Positions 52,826 through 61,918 of a stretch of 64,000 nt of DNA are shown one piece after another. The DNA is from Aquidulcibacter sp. GTDB lineage: Bacteria; Pseudomonadota; Alphaproteobacteria; Caulobacterales; Aquidulcibacteraceae. Position 1 is the stretch's first letter; each line of letters opens with the position of its first letter. The notes beneath the pieces are model-generated. The model ran no database searches and was not told the origin of the DNA. It saw only the letters and a list, made by a program, of their open reading frames with translations. Position numbers and translations under genes: made by a program. The stretch is from NCBI GenBank assembly GCA_027532555.1, contig JAPZTJ010000021.1, positions 87,864 through 151,863 on the forward strand, written 5' to 3'.

Positions 52826-53172
52826 TGATCTTCTTGTTGGCTTTTGCTAGCGACCCACTTGCGAAAACTGACCCCCCACGGACAACACCCCCTGCGACTG
52901 CTAATGACAGCACCGAGACCAAAGCGCCGACCCCAGCCGCTACTGGCGTTGATGCTGCGAAAGCACTTACACCTCAGGTTACGCCCAAGTGCGATGTCGG
53001 CCCCTTTAAGTCGCTAGTGGGCCGTACCATCGGCGACGTGATGACGCTTAAGCTACCACCCGGCACCCGGATTTACCGTTTGGGCGACCCAATTACCCAG
53101 CCGATTACGCCCGGTCGGTTGAACATTGAAATCAACCGGGGAACAAGAGTTGGCAGGATATATTGCTCATAA
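52807..53172 (+). CDS. Secreted peptidase inhibitor I78-type protein
   Basis: A 121-residue exported protein. A signal peptide (WLMIFLLAFASDPLA, residues about 5-19) and a Pro/Thr/Ala-rich linker (about 20-60) lead to an I78 domain (about 63-121): LVGRTIGDVMTLKLPPGTRI, then YRLGDPITQPITPGRLNIEI. Cysteines near the start (CDVGPF) and the last residues (IYCS) bracket the domain and probably form a disulfide. Family members inhibit serine peptidases; the target here is unknown. Its start lies inside holC, 19 bases before its end, so it is likely co-translated. Confidence 0.75.
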   Translation: MGKEWLMIFLLAFASDPLAKTDPPRTTPPATANDSTETKAPTPAATGVDAAKALTPQVTPKCDVGPFKSLVGRTIGDVMTLKLPPGTRIYRLGDPITQPITPGRLNIEINRGTRVGRIYCS

Positions 53173-53273
53173 GGCTTTCAACTCGCCGCAGGGACTGCTA
53201 GAGGCGCGCCATCCAAATCCAAGATAGCGCGCTCAACCGAGGGCGCGCTTGCTAACTTCTTAAGGAGGCCACT

Positions 53274-53696
53274 GTGGCACTCGAACGTACCTTCTCGATT
53301 TTGAAACCAGATGCGACCCGCCGGAACCTGACCGGTGCCGTAAATGCGATGATTGAGGCCGCCGGCCTGCGCATCGTCGCACAAAAGCGCATCCACATGA
53401 CCCGCGCCCAAGCTGAGACCTTCTACGCTGTCCATAGTGAGCGTCCGTTCTTTGGCGAATTGGTGGACTTCATGACTTCTGCTCCAGTCGTCGTGCAAGT
53501 TCTTGAAGGCGAAAATGCAATCGCCGCTTACCGCGATGTGATGGGCGCAACCAACCCAGCCAACGCCGCCGAAGGCACCATCCGTAAAGCGCACGCGGTT
53601 TCGGTTGGTGAAAACACGGTTCACGGTTCGGATGCTGCCGAGACAGCTGCCCAAGAAATTGCACAATTCTTCGCAGGCAACGAAATCGTCGGCTAA
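53274..53696 (+). CDS. ndk: Nucleoside diphosphate kinase
   Basis: Moves the terminal phosphate between nucleoside di- and triphosphates. The 140-residue protein has the catalytic His117 in NTVHGSDA, the start [15 protein letters not shown] and [14 protein letters not shown]. Standard length. The GTG start at 53274 has a full AAGGAGG site four bases upstream, a strong signal that fixes the start. A terminator hairpin follows. Confidence 0.96.
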   Translation: MALERTFSILKPDATRRNLTGAVNAMIEAAGLRIVAQKRIHMTRAQAETFYAVHSERPFFGELVDFMTSAPVVVQVLEGENAIAAYRDVMGATNPANAAEGTIRKAHAVSVGENTVHGSDAAETAAQEIAQFFAGNEIVG

Positions 53697-53725
53697 GCCT
53701 TCGCTTTAAGCGATCATAATGCAGG

Positions 53726-53758
53726 AAAATGGCGGTCGCATAAGTGGCCGCCATTTTT
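53726..53758. terminator. Bidirectional terminator between ndk and purN
   Basis: AAAATGGCGG (53726-53735) pairs with CCGCCATTTT (53748-53757) around a 12-base loop, giving A and T runs on both ends. It lies between the ends of ndk and purN and should stop both transcripts. Confidence 0.85.
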
Positions 53759-53769
53759 GTTTGTAGGGC

Positions 53770-54408
53770 CTAGCCTAACAGCGCAAAGCCACCCGGCTTG
53801 CCATCGATCATCGTGCGCCCGTCCACAAGTTTAGCTTTGCCTGACGCGACGGCCTGCACGCAGATGGGATAGAGGCGGTGTTCTTGCACCAAAACGCGTG
53901 CCGCCAAATCATCGGGTGTGTCACCGGGCTTTATCGGCACGCCTGCTTGGCCGATGATTGCCCCTTCATCGACGCCCGCGGTCACCCAATGGACGCTACA
54001 GCCATGGATGGTAACACCGGCTTCTAGGGCCCGGGCATGGGTGTGAAGCCCCGGAAAGTTTGGCAGGAGTGAGGGATGAATATTGATCATCCGCCCCTCA
54101 TACCGCGAGACAAAGTCCGCACCCATGATGCGCATGAAGCCTGCATAGACGATCAAATCCGGGCTGACTTCATCAATCATCTGGGCCAAAGCGGTATCGA
54201 ATAGGCCACGCTCTTTAAAGGCCTTATGGTCAAGGCAGCGGGCCGTGATACCCGCCTGTTCCGCACGCTGGAGGCCGTAGGCTTCTGGGCGATTGGAAAT
54301 GACGTGGACGATGTCATAGGCAGATTCTGCGGTACGACTGGCATCGATCAGGGTCTGCAGATTACTGCCCCCGCCCGAAATCAGTACCAAGACACGCGCT
54401 TTGGTCAT
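53770..54408 (-). CDS. purN: Phosphoribosylglycinamide formyltransferase
   Basis: Formylates glycinamide ribonucleotide with 10-formyl-tetrahydrofolate, step three of purine synthesis. The 212-residue protein has VLISGGGSNLQTLI, the catalytic MINIHPSLLPNFPGLHTHAR and GCSVHWVTAGVDEGAII. The start overlaps the purM stop by four bases (ATGA), so translation is coupled, as in many bacteria. Standard length. Confidence 0.95.
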   Translation of the reverse strand: MTKARVLVLISGGGSNLQTLIDASRTAESAYDIVHVISNRPEAYGLQRAEQAGITARCLDHKAFKERGLFDTALAQMIDEVSPDLIVYAGFMRIMGADFVSRYEGRMINIHPSLLPNFPGLHTHARALEAGVTIHGCSVHWVTAGVDEGAIIGQAGVPIKPGDTPDDLAARVLVQEHRLYPICVQAVASGKAKLVDGRTMIDGKPGGFALLG

Positions 54409-55475
54409 GCCGCGCGAACTTCGCCTAACACAATGGGGTCTTGGCCAAGTTCAAGCCAAAGGTCGAGTAGGGCTGGCACGTTTTCAGGCGCAACACTTGC
54501 AACCAAGCCAATGCCACAATTGAAGGTGCGTGCCATTTCGCTGGCAGCAATGCCACCTGTTTTCTCTAGCCATTGGAAGACTGGCGGCAAAGTCCAAGCT
54601 TGTTGATCCAGGGCGGGAGCCAGATGCTTTGGCAACATACGTGGAATATTGTCGGTCAGGCCGCCACCCGTAATATGGGCCAAGCCCTTGACCAGATCGG
54701 CCCGGATCGCCGGCAATGCAGCCGCAGGATAGAGAGTTGTCGGGGTCAATAGCGCCTGACCCAAAGTTTGCCCGTCGCTAAACGGGCTTGCGGCCTCCCA
54801 AGATAGGCCACTGACCGCAACAACTTTGCGGATCAAAGAATAGCCATTGGAATGGGGTCCAGAGGACGGCAAAGCCACCAGAACATCACCCGGACGCATG
54901 CTGTCCAGTTTTGGCAAGACTTTGTCACGCTCTACAGCGCCAACGGTAAAGCCGGCGAGATCGTATTTTCCCTCGCTATACATACCAGGCATTTCGGCGG
55001 TTTCCCCGCCAATCAGCGCACATCCTGCTTCTTTACAGGCCCGCGCAATACCGCTGATGACGGCAGTAGCCACTTCAAGGTCCAGTTTGCCGCAGGCAAA
55101 ATAGTCAAGGAAGAAGAGGGGTTCTGCCCCTTGGGCTAGAACGTCATTGACGCACATCGCGACTAAGTCCTGGCCAATGCCATCATGGATGCCAGCTGCC
55201 AAAGCAATTTCAAGCTTTGTCCCGACGCCATCGGTACCTGACACCAAAATGGGATCGGTCATCCCAAGCGCCTTTAGGTCAAACAAGCCACCAAAGCCGC
55301 CGAGCGCTGCATCGGCACCACGACGCGCTGTTGCCTTTGCCAGCGGCGCGATCCGCTTGACCAATGCATCACCCGCATCAATGTCAACGCCTGCGTCCTT
55401 ATAGGTCAGGCCATTGGCTGGCAGCGTGCCGGGAGCGGCATCAGGACGGGGCGGCGTGGGTGAGTCAGAGGTCAT
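54405..55475 (-). CDS. purM: Phosphoribosylformylglycinamidine cyclo-ligase
   Basis: Closes the imidazole ring in step five of purine synthesis. The 356-residue protein has LTYKDAGVDIDAGDALVKRI, DPILVSGTDGVGTKLEIAL, GGETAEMPGMYSEGKYDLAG and a GGGLTDNIPRMLP segment, all standard for PurM. It is divergent from the small exported protein gene (55554) and followed by purN on the same transcript. The N-terminal 20 residues are proline-rich and vary among species. Confidence 0.95.
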   Translation of the reverse strand: MTSDSPTPPRPDAAPGTLPANGLTYKDAGVDIDAGDALVKRIAPLAKATARRGADAALGGFGGLFDLKALGMTDPILVSGTDGVGTKLEIALAAGIHDGIGQDLVAMCVNDVLAQGAEPLFFLDYFACGKLDLEVATAVISGIARACKEAGCALIGGETAEMPGMYSEGKYDLAGFTVGAVERDKVLPKLDSMRPGDVLVALPSSGPHSNGYSLIRKVVAVSGLSWEAASPFSDGQTLGQALLTPTTLYPAAALPAIRADLVKGLAHITGGGLTDNIPRMLPKHLAPALDQQAWTLPPVFQWLEKTGGIAASEMARTFNCGIGLVASVAPENVPALLDLWLELGQDPIVLGEVRAA

Positions 55476-55553
55476 GCAAGCCCTATGATCGGCAACAGCT
55501 CAGACCGCAAGAGTGTGTTTCACGTTGACCTGCATTCGCGCTATAGAGAGCGC

Positions 55554-55928
55554 ATGACCCACACACGCTTTAACGGCTCTATGCCCCGATGGATTGGTCC
55601 CTGTCTTGGACTGGGCCTGATCCTTCTCACCCCGTCCGCTTTTGCCCAATCTGTGGCCAGCCCTGCCGCACCAGTAACGCAAGCGACGCAATCCAGTTTG
55701 AGTGCATCGGCCATTTATACGGGTATCGAAGAGTGGGGCAAATTGCGCGGGGCCTTGAGCCGACTGCAGGGTGTTTCGGTTTCAATCAGCGCGATTTCGA
55801 TTGACGGCGCCCTGATCTTGTTTCGCTATGACGGCTCCCCAACTGATTTGCAGGCCATTTTGGCGCGTGCGGGGCTAGAACTGAAACTCGATGGTGCCGG
55901 CGCAGTGGTGAAAATCGCGGCTTCTTAA
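55554..55928 (+). CDS. Small exported protein of unknown function
   Basis: A 124-residue protein that I do not recognise firmly. A signal peptide runs about residues 11-32 (WIGPCLGLGLILLTPSAFAQ). The rest has a compact pattern (WGKLRGALSRLQGVSVSISA, then DGALILFRYDGSPTDLQAIL, then ARAGLELKLDG) that looks like the last part of a larger domain seen in DUF2066-type proteins, but this is a weak impression. The start at 55554 is chosen because the preceding bases resemble a weak binding site; the frame is open further up. It stands 42 bases before hdaA, on the same strand, and may share its transcript. Confidence 0.55.
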   Translation: MTHTRFNGSMPRWIGPCLGLGLILLTPSAFAQSVASPAAPVTQATQSSLSASAIYTGIEEWGKLRGALSRLQGVSVSISAISIDGALILFRYDGSPTDLQAILARAGLELKLDGAGAVVKIAAS

Positions 55929-55970
55929 GTTTAGGCAATGCGATCTGCTGCTGGAAAGAAACCCAACGCC

Positions 55971-56678
55971 ATGAGCCAAGCGCATCTGGATTTCGGAACG
56001 CCAAACTATGCTGCTGAAGCTTTTTTGGTTTCAGAGGAAACTGCTGCTGCATGGGCGGCCTTAGACCAGTGGCGCACGTGGCCCGGTGGGGTGTTCTGCC
56101 TATTTGGTGAGGCGGGATCAGGTAAATCCCATTTAGGTGCCATCTGGGCTGAAAAGGCCTCCTCTCATGTACTTAAGGGCACTGACCTAACCCTCCAATT
56201 CGCTGAAGCACCAGCCGTATCGGGCAAGTTGGTTGCGTTGATCGACGAAGCCGATCAAGCCGACGAGACTGCTTTATTTGCTCTATTATCGCGCCTTGAG
56301 CGGGAAGGTGGGGCTGTTTTATTGTTATCCCGACAACCGCCATCGCAATGGCCCTTTGGTTTGCCTGACCTACAATCCCGCTTGAAGGCCATTGCCACCG
56401 AATCTTTGAAGGCACCAGAGCAGAAATTATTGGCGCAACTCATCGTCCGCTATGCTGCTGCAAAGGGCTTTAAACTGGATGAGCCTTCAGCCACCTATCT
56501 CGCAGCGCGGATCCCACGGACCTTTGAAGCTGCAAAAGCTGTGACTGCTTGTCTCGAAACAGTCGCGACTTCTTCACTAAAAACGCCTATGGCATTAGCA
56601 CAACGTGCGCTGCGCGCCCTCTATCCTAACGATTGGACCGATGAGCAAGCGCAAAGCAGTGACTTATTTGAGGCTTAG
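55971..56678 (+). CDS. hdaA: Hda-type DnaA-family ATPase (regulatory inactivation of DnaA)
   Basis: A 235-residue DnaA-AAA+ homologue without the DNA-binding domain. In Caulobacter, HdaA with the DNA-loaded beta clamp triggers ATP hydrolysis by DnaA and prevents re-initiation. QAHLDF at residues 3-8 fits the clamp-binding QxxLxF motif, and the Walker A is GEAGSGKSH (46-54). The Walker B is VALIDEAD. The start at 55971 puts the clamp motif at the extreme N-terminus, as in E. coli Hda; an ATG at 55938 adds 11 residues. Sensor II-like RIPRTFEAAKAV is present. It lies 12 bases before ppk. Confidence 0.85.
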   Translation: MSQAHLDFGTPNYAAEAFLVSEETAAAWAALDQWRTWPGGVFCLFGEAGSGKSHLGAIWAEKASSHVLKGTDLTLQFAEAPAVSGKLVALIDEADQADETALFALLSRLEREGGAVLLLSRQPPSQWPFGLPDLQSRLKAIATESLKAPEQKLLAQLIVRYAAAKGFKLDEPSATYLAARIPRTFEAAKAVTACLETVATSSLKTPMALAQRALRALYPNDWTDEQAQSSDLFEA

Positions 56679-56690
56679 CTGAGGACTTCT

Positions 56691-58970
56691 ATGACCCAAC
56701 CCACAGATACCGATCCGGCACTGGGTGTTGAACCCTCGGTCCAAGGTTTGGCCATAACGCCAGATCAATTGGTGACCCGAAAGGCACCTGTGCGTCAGAC
56801 CAAGCCAAAAGCCCCAATCGCACGCGGCCACGATCCCCAGCGGTACCTCAACCGCGAATTGTCTTGGCTGGCCTTTAATGCGCGCGTGCTGGATGAATCT
56901 GAAAATCATACCCATCCCATCATGGAGCGCCTGCGGTTCTTGTCGATCTGCGGCAGCAACCTCGATGAATTCTACATGGTGCGTGTGTCAGGTTTGCGAG
57001 AGCAGGTACGCGATGGCATCAAGACTCCCAGCCAAGATGGCCTGACGCCGATCCAGCAATTAGCCCGCATTGATAAAGTCGCCAGCGCCTTGATGGACCG
57101 TCAGCAGGCCTGTTGGCGCGCGATCCATGCCGAGTTGCGTGAAGTCGGCTTTGCCGTCGTCTCGGTGGAAGAGGCCGGCGAAATTGATCGCGAGACTTTG
57201 CGTGATGACTTTTTGACGCAGTTATTCCCGGTTTTGACGCCTTTGGCGATCGATCCAGCTCACCCATTTCCCTTTATCCCCAATCTCGGCTTTACCGTCG
57301 CGTTTCGGTTGCGCAGAGAGCATGATGGCCGCCTGATGACGGCGCTGGTGCCGGTGCCGATGCAAGCAGCCCGCTTTATGCCACTGCCCATTTTGGACGG
57401 TGTGCGCCGGTTTGTGGCAGTCGAAACCGCGATCAGGTTGTTCGCAGACACGCTGTTTCCGGGCTATGAAGTCATTGGTTCGGGTGCTTTCCGGGTTATC
57501 CGAGACAGCGACGTTGAACTTCAAGAAGAAGCCGAAGACCTTGTCCGCCAAGCAGAGGCAGCCCTCCGCGAACGGCGCAAAGGCGATGTGGTCCGCCTGA
57601 AAATTGAAGCCAGCATGCCGATGGACCTGCAAGCCTTCATTATTGAGCAGTTGCGCGCCGCCCCAAATGAAGTGGTGCGCGTCAACGGCATTTTGGGCAT
57701 TGCGCAACTCAGTCAGATCATTCCAGATGACCGGGCAGAGCTTAAGTTCAAACCCTATGTTGCCCGCTTCCCCGAACGGATTCGCGACTTTGGTGGCGAT
57801 TGTTTTGCCGCCATTCGCGCGAAAGACATTCTCGTCCACCATCCGTTTGAGAGCTTCGACGTTGTCGTCCAATTCTTGCGACAAGCGGCGAGTGACCCCA
57901 ATGTCTTGGCGATCAAGCAGACCTTGTATCGCACCTCCACCGACTCTCCCATCGTTGCGGCGCTGATTGCGGCGGCTGAACAGGGCAAGTCTGTTACGGC
58001 CTTGGTTGAGATTAAGGCCCGCTTTGATGAAGAAGCCAATTTGAAATGGGCGCGCGACTTGGAACGTGCCGGCGTCCATGTCGTTTATGGCTTTGTGCAT
58101 TTAAAGACCCACGCCAAAGTCAGCCTCGTTGTGCGCCGCGAAGGAACGGCGCTGCGCACTTATGCCCACTTTGGCACCGGCAATTATCACCCCGTCACCG
58201 CCCGCGTTTATACCGACCTTTCTCTCTTTACCGCAGACCCGGCCTTTGGCCGCGACGCGGGGCGTTTGTTCAATTTCGTCACCGGCTATGCCACGCCTGC
58301 GCAGATGGAAAAGCTGTCGGTTTCGCCCGTTAATATGAAGACTGTTCTGTTAGGTCTGATAGATAAAGAGATTGCTGCCGCCAAAGCGGGCAAGCCATGC
58401 GGCGTGTGGGCGAAAATGAATTCGCTCGTCGATCCAGTTGTGATCGAAAAGCTGTATGAAGCCAGCCAAGCTGGCGTACCAATTGACCTCATCATCCGTG
58501 GCATTTGTTGCTTACGCCCAGGCTTCCCCGGCCTGTCGGAGAATATTCGGGTGAAGTCGATTGTCGGCCGTTTCTTAGAGCATTCGCGCATCGTTTGCTT
58601 TGCCAATGGTGCAACTTTGCCCAGCCCATCGGCGCGGGTCTATTTCTCGTCCGCCGACTGGATGCCGCGTAATCTTGATCGTCGCGTGGAGACATTGGTG
58701 CCGATTGAGAACCCAACGGTGCACCAGCAAATCCTAGATCAGATCATGGTCGCCAATCTGGCCGATGAGGCGCAAAGCTGGTCGATGCTGCCAGATGGCA
58801 CTTATCAGCGGGTCGCGCCTGTCAATGAGGCAGAGCCCTTCAATGTTCATACGTGGTTTATGGAGAACCCAAGCCTATCAGGACGGGGCCGAGCCGCCAG
58901 CCTGACGCGCCCAAATGCCCCGCGCGCAAAAATCCGTCGCAAGTCGTCGCGCAGCAGTACCAAGGCCTGA
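56691..58970 (+). CDS. ppk: Polyphosphate kinase 1
   Basis: Builds polyphosphate from ATP at the membrane and in the cytoplasm. The 759-residue protein has the two histidines of the active site, His474 ([10 protein letters not shown]) and His631 (LEHSRIVCF), with the expected surroundings ([20 protein letters not shown]). The N-terminal part begins [18 protein letters not shown], the family start. The first 45 residues are a proline-rich, probably disordered tail. A GAGGA site lies five bases upstream. Its end is one base before the ppx start, so synthesis and breakdown enzymes form one operon. Confidence 0.95.
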   Translation: MTQPTDTDPALGVEPSVQGLAITPDQLVTRKAPVRQTKPKAPIARGHDPQRYLNRELSWLAFNARVLDESENHTHPIMERLRFLSICGSNLDEFYMVRVSGLREQVRDGIKTPSQDGLTPIQQLARIDKVASALMDRQQACWRAIHAELREVGFAVVSVEEAGEIDRETLRDDFLTQLFPVLTPLAIDPAHPFPFIPNLGFTVAFRLRREHDGRLMTALVPVPMQAARFMPLPILDGVRRFVAVETAIRLFADTLFPGYEVIGSGAFRVIRDSDVELQEEAEDLVRQAEAALRERRKGDVVRLKIEASMPMDLQAFIIEQLRAAPNEVVRVNGILGIAQLSQIIPDDRAELKFKPYVARFPERIRDFGGDCFAAIRAKDILVHHPFESFDVVVQFLRQAASDPNVLAIKQTLYRTSTDSPIVAALIAAAEQGKSVTALVEIKARFDEEANLKWARDLERAGVHVVYGFVHLKTHAKVSLVVRREGTALRTYAHFGTGNYHPVTARVYTDLSLFTADPAFGRDAGRLFNFVTGYATPAQMEKLSVSPVNMKTVLLGLIDKEIAAAKAGKPCGVWAKMNSLVDPVVIEKLYEASQAGVPIDLIIRGICCLRPGFPGLSENIRVKSIVGRFLEHSRIVCFANGATLPSPSARVYFSSADWMPRNLDRRVETLVPIENPTVHQQILDQIMVANLADEAQSWSMLPDGTYQRVAPVNEAEPFNVHTWFMENPSLSGRGRAASLTRPNAPRAKIRRKSSRSSTKA

Positions 58971-58971
58971 T

Positions 58972-60477
58972 ATGCCCAATCGTTTTGTAGTGAACCCGCT
59001 GCGCGATCAGGCGGTGATTGATATTGGCTCCAACTCCGTCCGCTTGGTGATTTATCGGGTGGAAGGCCGCGCCAATGCGCCAATCTTGAACGAGAAAGTG
59101 CTGGCGGGTCTTGGGCGTGGTGTCCCTGAAACCGGTATGCTGAACCCGATCGGTGTGCGCAGGGCACTAGAAGCGTTGCGGCGGTTTCGGCTGCTAATTG
59201 ACGCCATGGGGATTACAACCATTCATGCCGTGGCGACCGCTGCCGTGCGTGACGCCTTAGACGGTGCCGATTTCGTGAACCAAATCCGTCATGAAACCGG
59301 CTTTGATGTTCGCGTCATTTCCGGACCTGAGGAAGGGCGTCTGTCGGCCTTAGGCGTTCTGGCTGGTGCACCCGGGGCAGGGGGCATTGCTGGCGACTTG
59401 GGAGGCTCGAGCCTTGAGTTGGTTGCGTTGAGTCCGGAGGGCCCTGGCAAGGCGGAGAGCTGGCCTTTGGGGCCTTTAGCCATGGGCGTTACGGACAATT
59501 TCGACGTTGCCGACATGCGTCAACGCATCGACAACGTGTTGACCAAATCCGATGTTCTGCCACTTGGACGCGGAACGGAATTACATGCGGTTGGTGGCGC
59601 TTGGCGGGCCATTGCCAAGATCGACATGATCACCCGCAATTACCCTCTGCAAGTTCTGCACAATTATGCCATGACGCGGGCCGAAGCGATCACGATCTGC
59701 GACTTTGTCTCGGGGCAAAGCAAGCGCTCTCTCGAACGCATTGATGGCTCAACCGGTAAGCGGGCTGAGACCTTGCCCTATGCGGCCACTTTGTTGCGGG
59801 CTCTCCTCGACTTTGGCGCGTTTGATAGTGTCATCACCTCATCCCATGGCCTTCGTGAAGGCATTTTGCTGGAAGAATTGAGCCCGCAAGAACGCGCGCA
59901 AGACCCGTTGGTGGCTGGTGCGATTGCCATGGTTGGTTCCGACCCCCGCATGCGCGAATTTGGCGAAGCCTTATTCTGGTGGGTGATGCCCGTGTTTGAG
60001 GATTTGCCGCGACTATTCCCAGATCGCCGTGGCGAGATTTTGCGCGCAGCAGCCTGCATGCTGGCTGATGTTGGTGCCACTTTACACCCCGACGATCGCG
60101 CCCGGATTGCCTTTGAAATTGTGCTGCGCGCGCCTTATCCGGCTGCCTCCCATATTGAGCGGGTCTTTCTGGCCCGCGTTTGCGCCCGCCGTTATGGTGC
60201 CAAGCTCGATGAGGTTGAGCCCAATCTGGTCAAACGCTTACTGGATGAAGAGCGCTTGGTACGTGCTGATGCCTTGGGCGCTGCCATTCGGCTGGGGGCT
60301 GAGTTATCTGGTCGCTCCGCCAAGCTTCTAAGCCAAACCAAGCTTAGTCATCGAGATGGGAAGCTGACGCTTTCAACAAACCCAGAGTTTAAGGGGCTTT
60401 TTGCAGAGCAAGCACTCAAGCGTCTTGATCAACTTGGTCAAGTCCTCAAGACCCCTGTTGCGACTTTGGTGGAGTGA
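58972..60477 (+). CDS. ppx: Exopolyphosphatase, Ppx/GppA family
   Basis: Removes terminal phosphates from polyphosphate. The 501-residue protein has AVIDIGSNSVRLVIY, ISGPEEGRLSALGVL with the catalytic Glu, and AGDLGGSSLELVAL, followed by a C-terminal HD-like helical domain (about 310-500). This is the full-length form, unlike the shorter paralogue at 32940-34004. The ATG at 58972 lies one base after the ppk stop; the upstream AAGG acts as its binding site. It converges on rnd, with 12 bases between the stops. Confidence 0.92.
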   Translation: MPNRFVVNPLRDQAVIDIGSNSVRLVIYRVEGRANAPILNEKVLAGLGRGVPETGMLNPIGVRRALEALRRFRLLIDAMGITTIHAVATAAVRDALDGADFVNQIRHETGFDVRVISGPEEGRLSALGVLAGAPGAGGIAGDLGGSSLELVALSPEGPGKAESWPLGPLAMGVTDNFDVADMRQRIDNVLTKSDVLPLGRGTELHAVGGAWRAIAKIDMITRNYPLQVLHNYAMTRAEAITICDFVSGQSKRSLERIDGSTGKRAETLPYAATLLRALLDFGAFDSVITSSHGLREGILLEELSPQERAQDPLVAGAIAMVGSDPRMREFGEALFWWVMPVFEDLPRLFPDRRGEILRAAACMLADVGATLHPDDRARIAFEIVLRAPYPAASHIERVFLARVCARRYGAKLDEVEPNLVKRLLDEERLVRADALGAAIRLGAELSGRSAKLLSQTKLSHRDGKLTLSTNPEFKGLFAEQALKRLDQLGQVLKTPVATLVE

Positions 60478-60489
60478 GGTCAGCAGAAA

Positions 60490-61692
60490 TCAGCTGTCGT
60501 CGCCATCCATCTCAGGCTCATCATCGATAATTGCATCCGCCGCCACATCAAAAACGCGCACGCGCTTGCCTTTCATGACAAGGCCGATTTCGCCGCGCTT
60601 GAGGCGCAGGGCCTTTTCGCCAAATGCTTCGCGCCGCCAACCCTTCATGGCCGCCACATCAGCAGTGTCGCTCGCAGCGATTTCTTCAAGGTCTGAGACA
60701 GTTGCGAGAAGTTTTGACGCCACCCCCAAACGCTCCGCCTCACAGCGCAACAGCACTTTCAGCAATTCTACCACAGGGCCAAGACCAGGGGGAGAAGAGG
60801 GTGGGCGCTCTGTTTTAGGCGCAAATTCGGCTGGATTTTCCAAGGCCTCGTTTAGAGCTTCCAGCAATTGCACGCCCCCTTTTGACCGACCAAAGCCTTT
60901 TGGCAGAGCGCGCATGCGGTCCATCGCGTCTGCATCGCGTGGGCGCTGTTCTGCGATTTCGAAGATTGCATCGTCCTTCAAGATACGGCCGCGTGGCACG
61001 TCGCGTTCTTGCGCAAACCATTCCCGCCAAGTTGCTGCCGTAAAGAAGGCCGCCAGATAATCTTGCGCAAAACGCTTCGGTTTTAAGCGCTTCCACGCAT
61101 TAGCGGGCGTTGTGTCATAGGCCACGGGATCAACAAAGGCCTTCATTTCTTCGCTGACCCAATCAGCGCGACCCTTACGCTCCAGCTGTGCGGCCATCTT
61201 TGGATAAAGGTCGCGCAAATGGGTGACGTCGGCTAAAGCATAGGCCAATTGGTTTTCCGACAAGGGCCTGCGGCTCCAATCGGTAAAGCGGTGCGACTTA
61301 TCAACTGGCCGCTTTAAAAGCGCCATCACAAGGCCATCATAAGCAATCTGCTCACCCAAGCCCAAAGCCATTGCCGCTGTCTGGGTGTCAAACACCGGGG
61401 AGGGGAGCTTGCCAGCCATCAAACGATAGAAGATTTCCAAGTCCTGACGCGGCGCATGGAAGACCTTTAAGACCTTGTCATCGGCCATAAGTTCCAAGAA
61501 CGGATCAAGCGAGAGCCCTTCGATCATCGGGTCAATCAAAATCTCAACCTCGCCTGCTGCTGCTTGGATCAAGCAGAGCATCGGCCAATAGGTGGTTTCG
61601 CGCAGAAACTCGGTATCGACCGCGACAAACTCATGTTGGGCAATGGCGGCGCAGGCTTCGGCCAGCTCTTGGGTCGTTTGGATCAATTTCAT
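60490..61692 (-). CDS. rnd: Ribonuclease D
   Basis: A 3'-to-5' exoribonuclease that trims tRNA precursors and other structured RNAs. The 400-residue protein has the DEDD carboxylates in VAVDTEFLRETTYWP, VFHAPRQDLEIFYR and YALADVTHLRDLYPK, and one HRDC domain (about 210-300). A second HRDC-like part (about 310-380) is weaker. Standard length. The gene is divergent from aspS, with about 225 bases between them that hold no other gene. Confidence 0.92.
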   Translation of the reverse strand: MKLIQTTQELAEACAAIAQHEFVAVDTEFLRETTYWPMLCLIQAAAGEVEILIDPMIEGLSLDPFLELMADDKVLKVFHAPRQDLEIFYRLMAGKLPSPVFDTQTAAMALGLGEQIAYDGLVMALLKRPVDKSHRFTDWSRRPLSENQLAYALADVTHLRDLYPKMAAQLERKGRADWVSEEMKAFVDPVAYDTTPANAWKRLKPKRFAQDYLAAFFTAATWREWFAQERDVPRGRILKDDAIFEIAEQRPRDADAMDRMRALPKGFGRSKGGVQLLEALNEALENPAEFAPKTERPPSSPPGLGPVVELLKVLLRCEAERLGVASKLLATVSDLEEIAASDTADVAAMKGWRREAFGEKALRLKRGEIGLVMKGKRVRVFDVAADAIIDDEPEMDGDDS

Positions 61693-61918
61693 GCGATCTC
61701 GTATGGAGTGGATTGAGGTAAAGTGCGAGACCCAGAATCTAACTCGCAGCTAAAATAATGCAGAACGGGCTGAATTGGCGCTTTGTTGCAACACGTCTTG
61801 TGCCAAAAGGTGCGAGACCTAACCTTATGGCCGCGCTATATGCCCTCCTTTCTTGACCTTTTGGTCGTCACGCGGTCTATCGCGCACTCAAACAAACTCA
61901 TTGAATCGGCACTCACCC

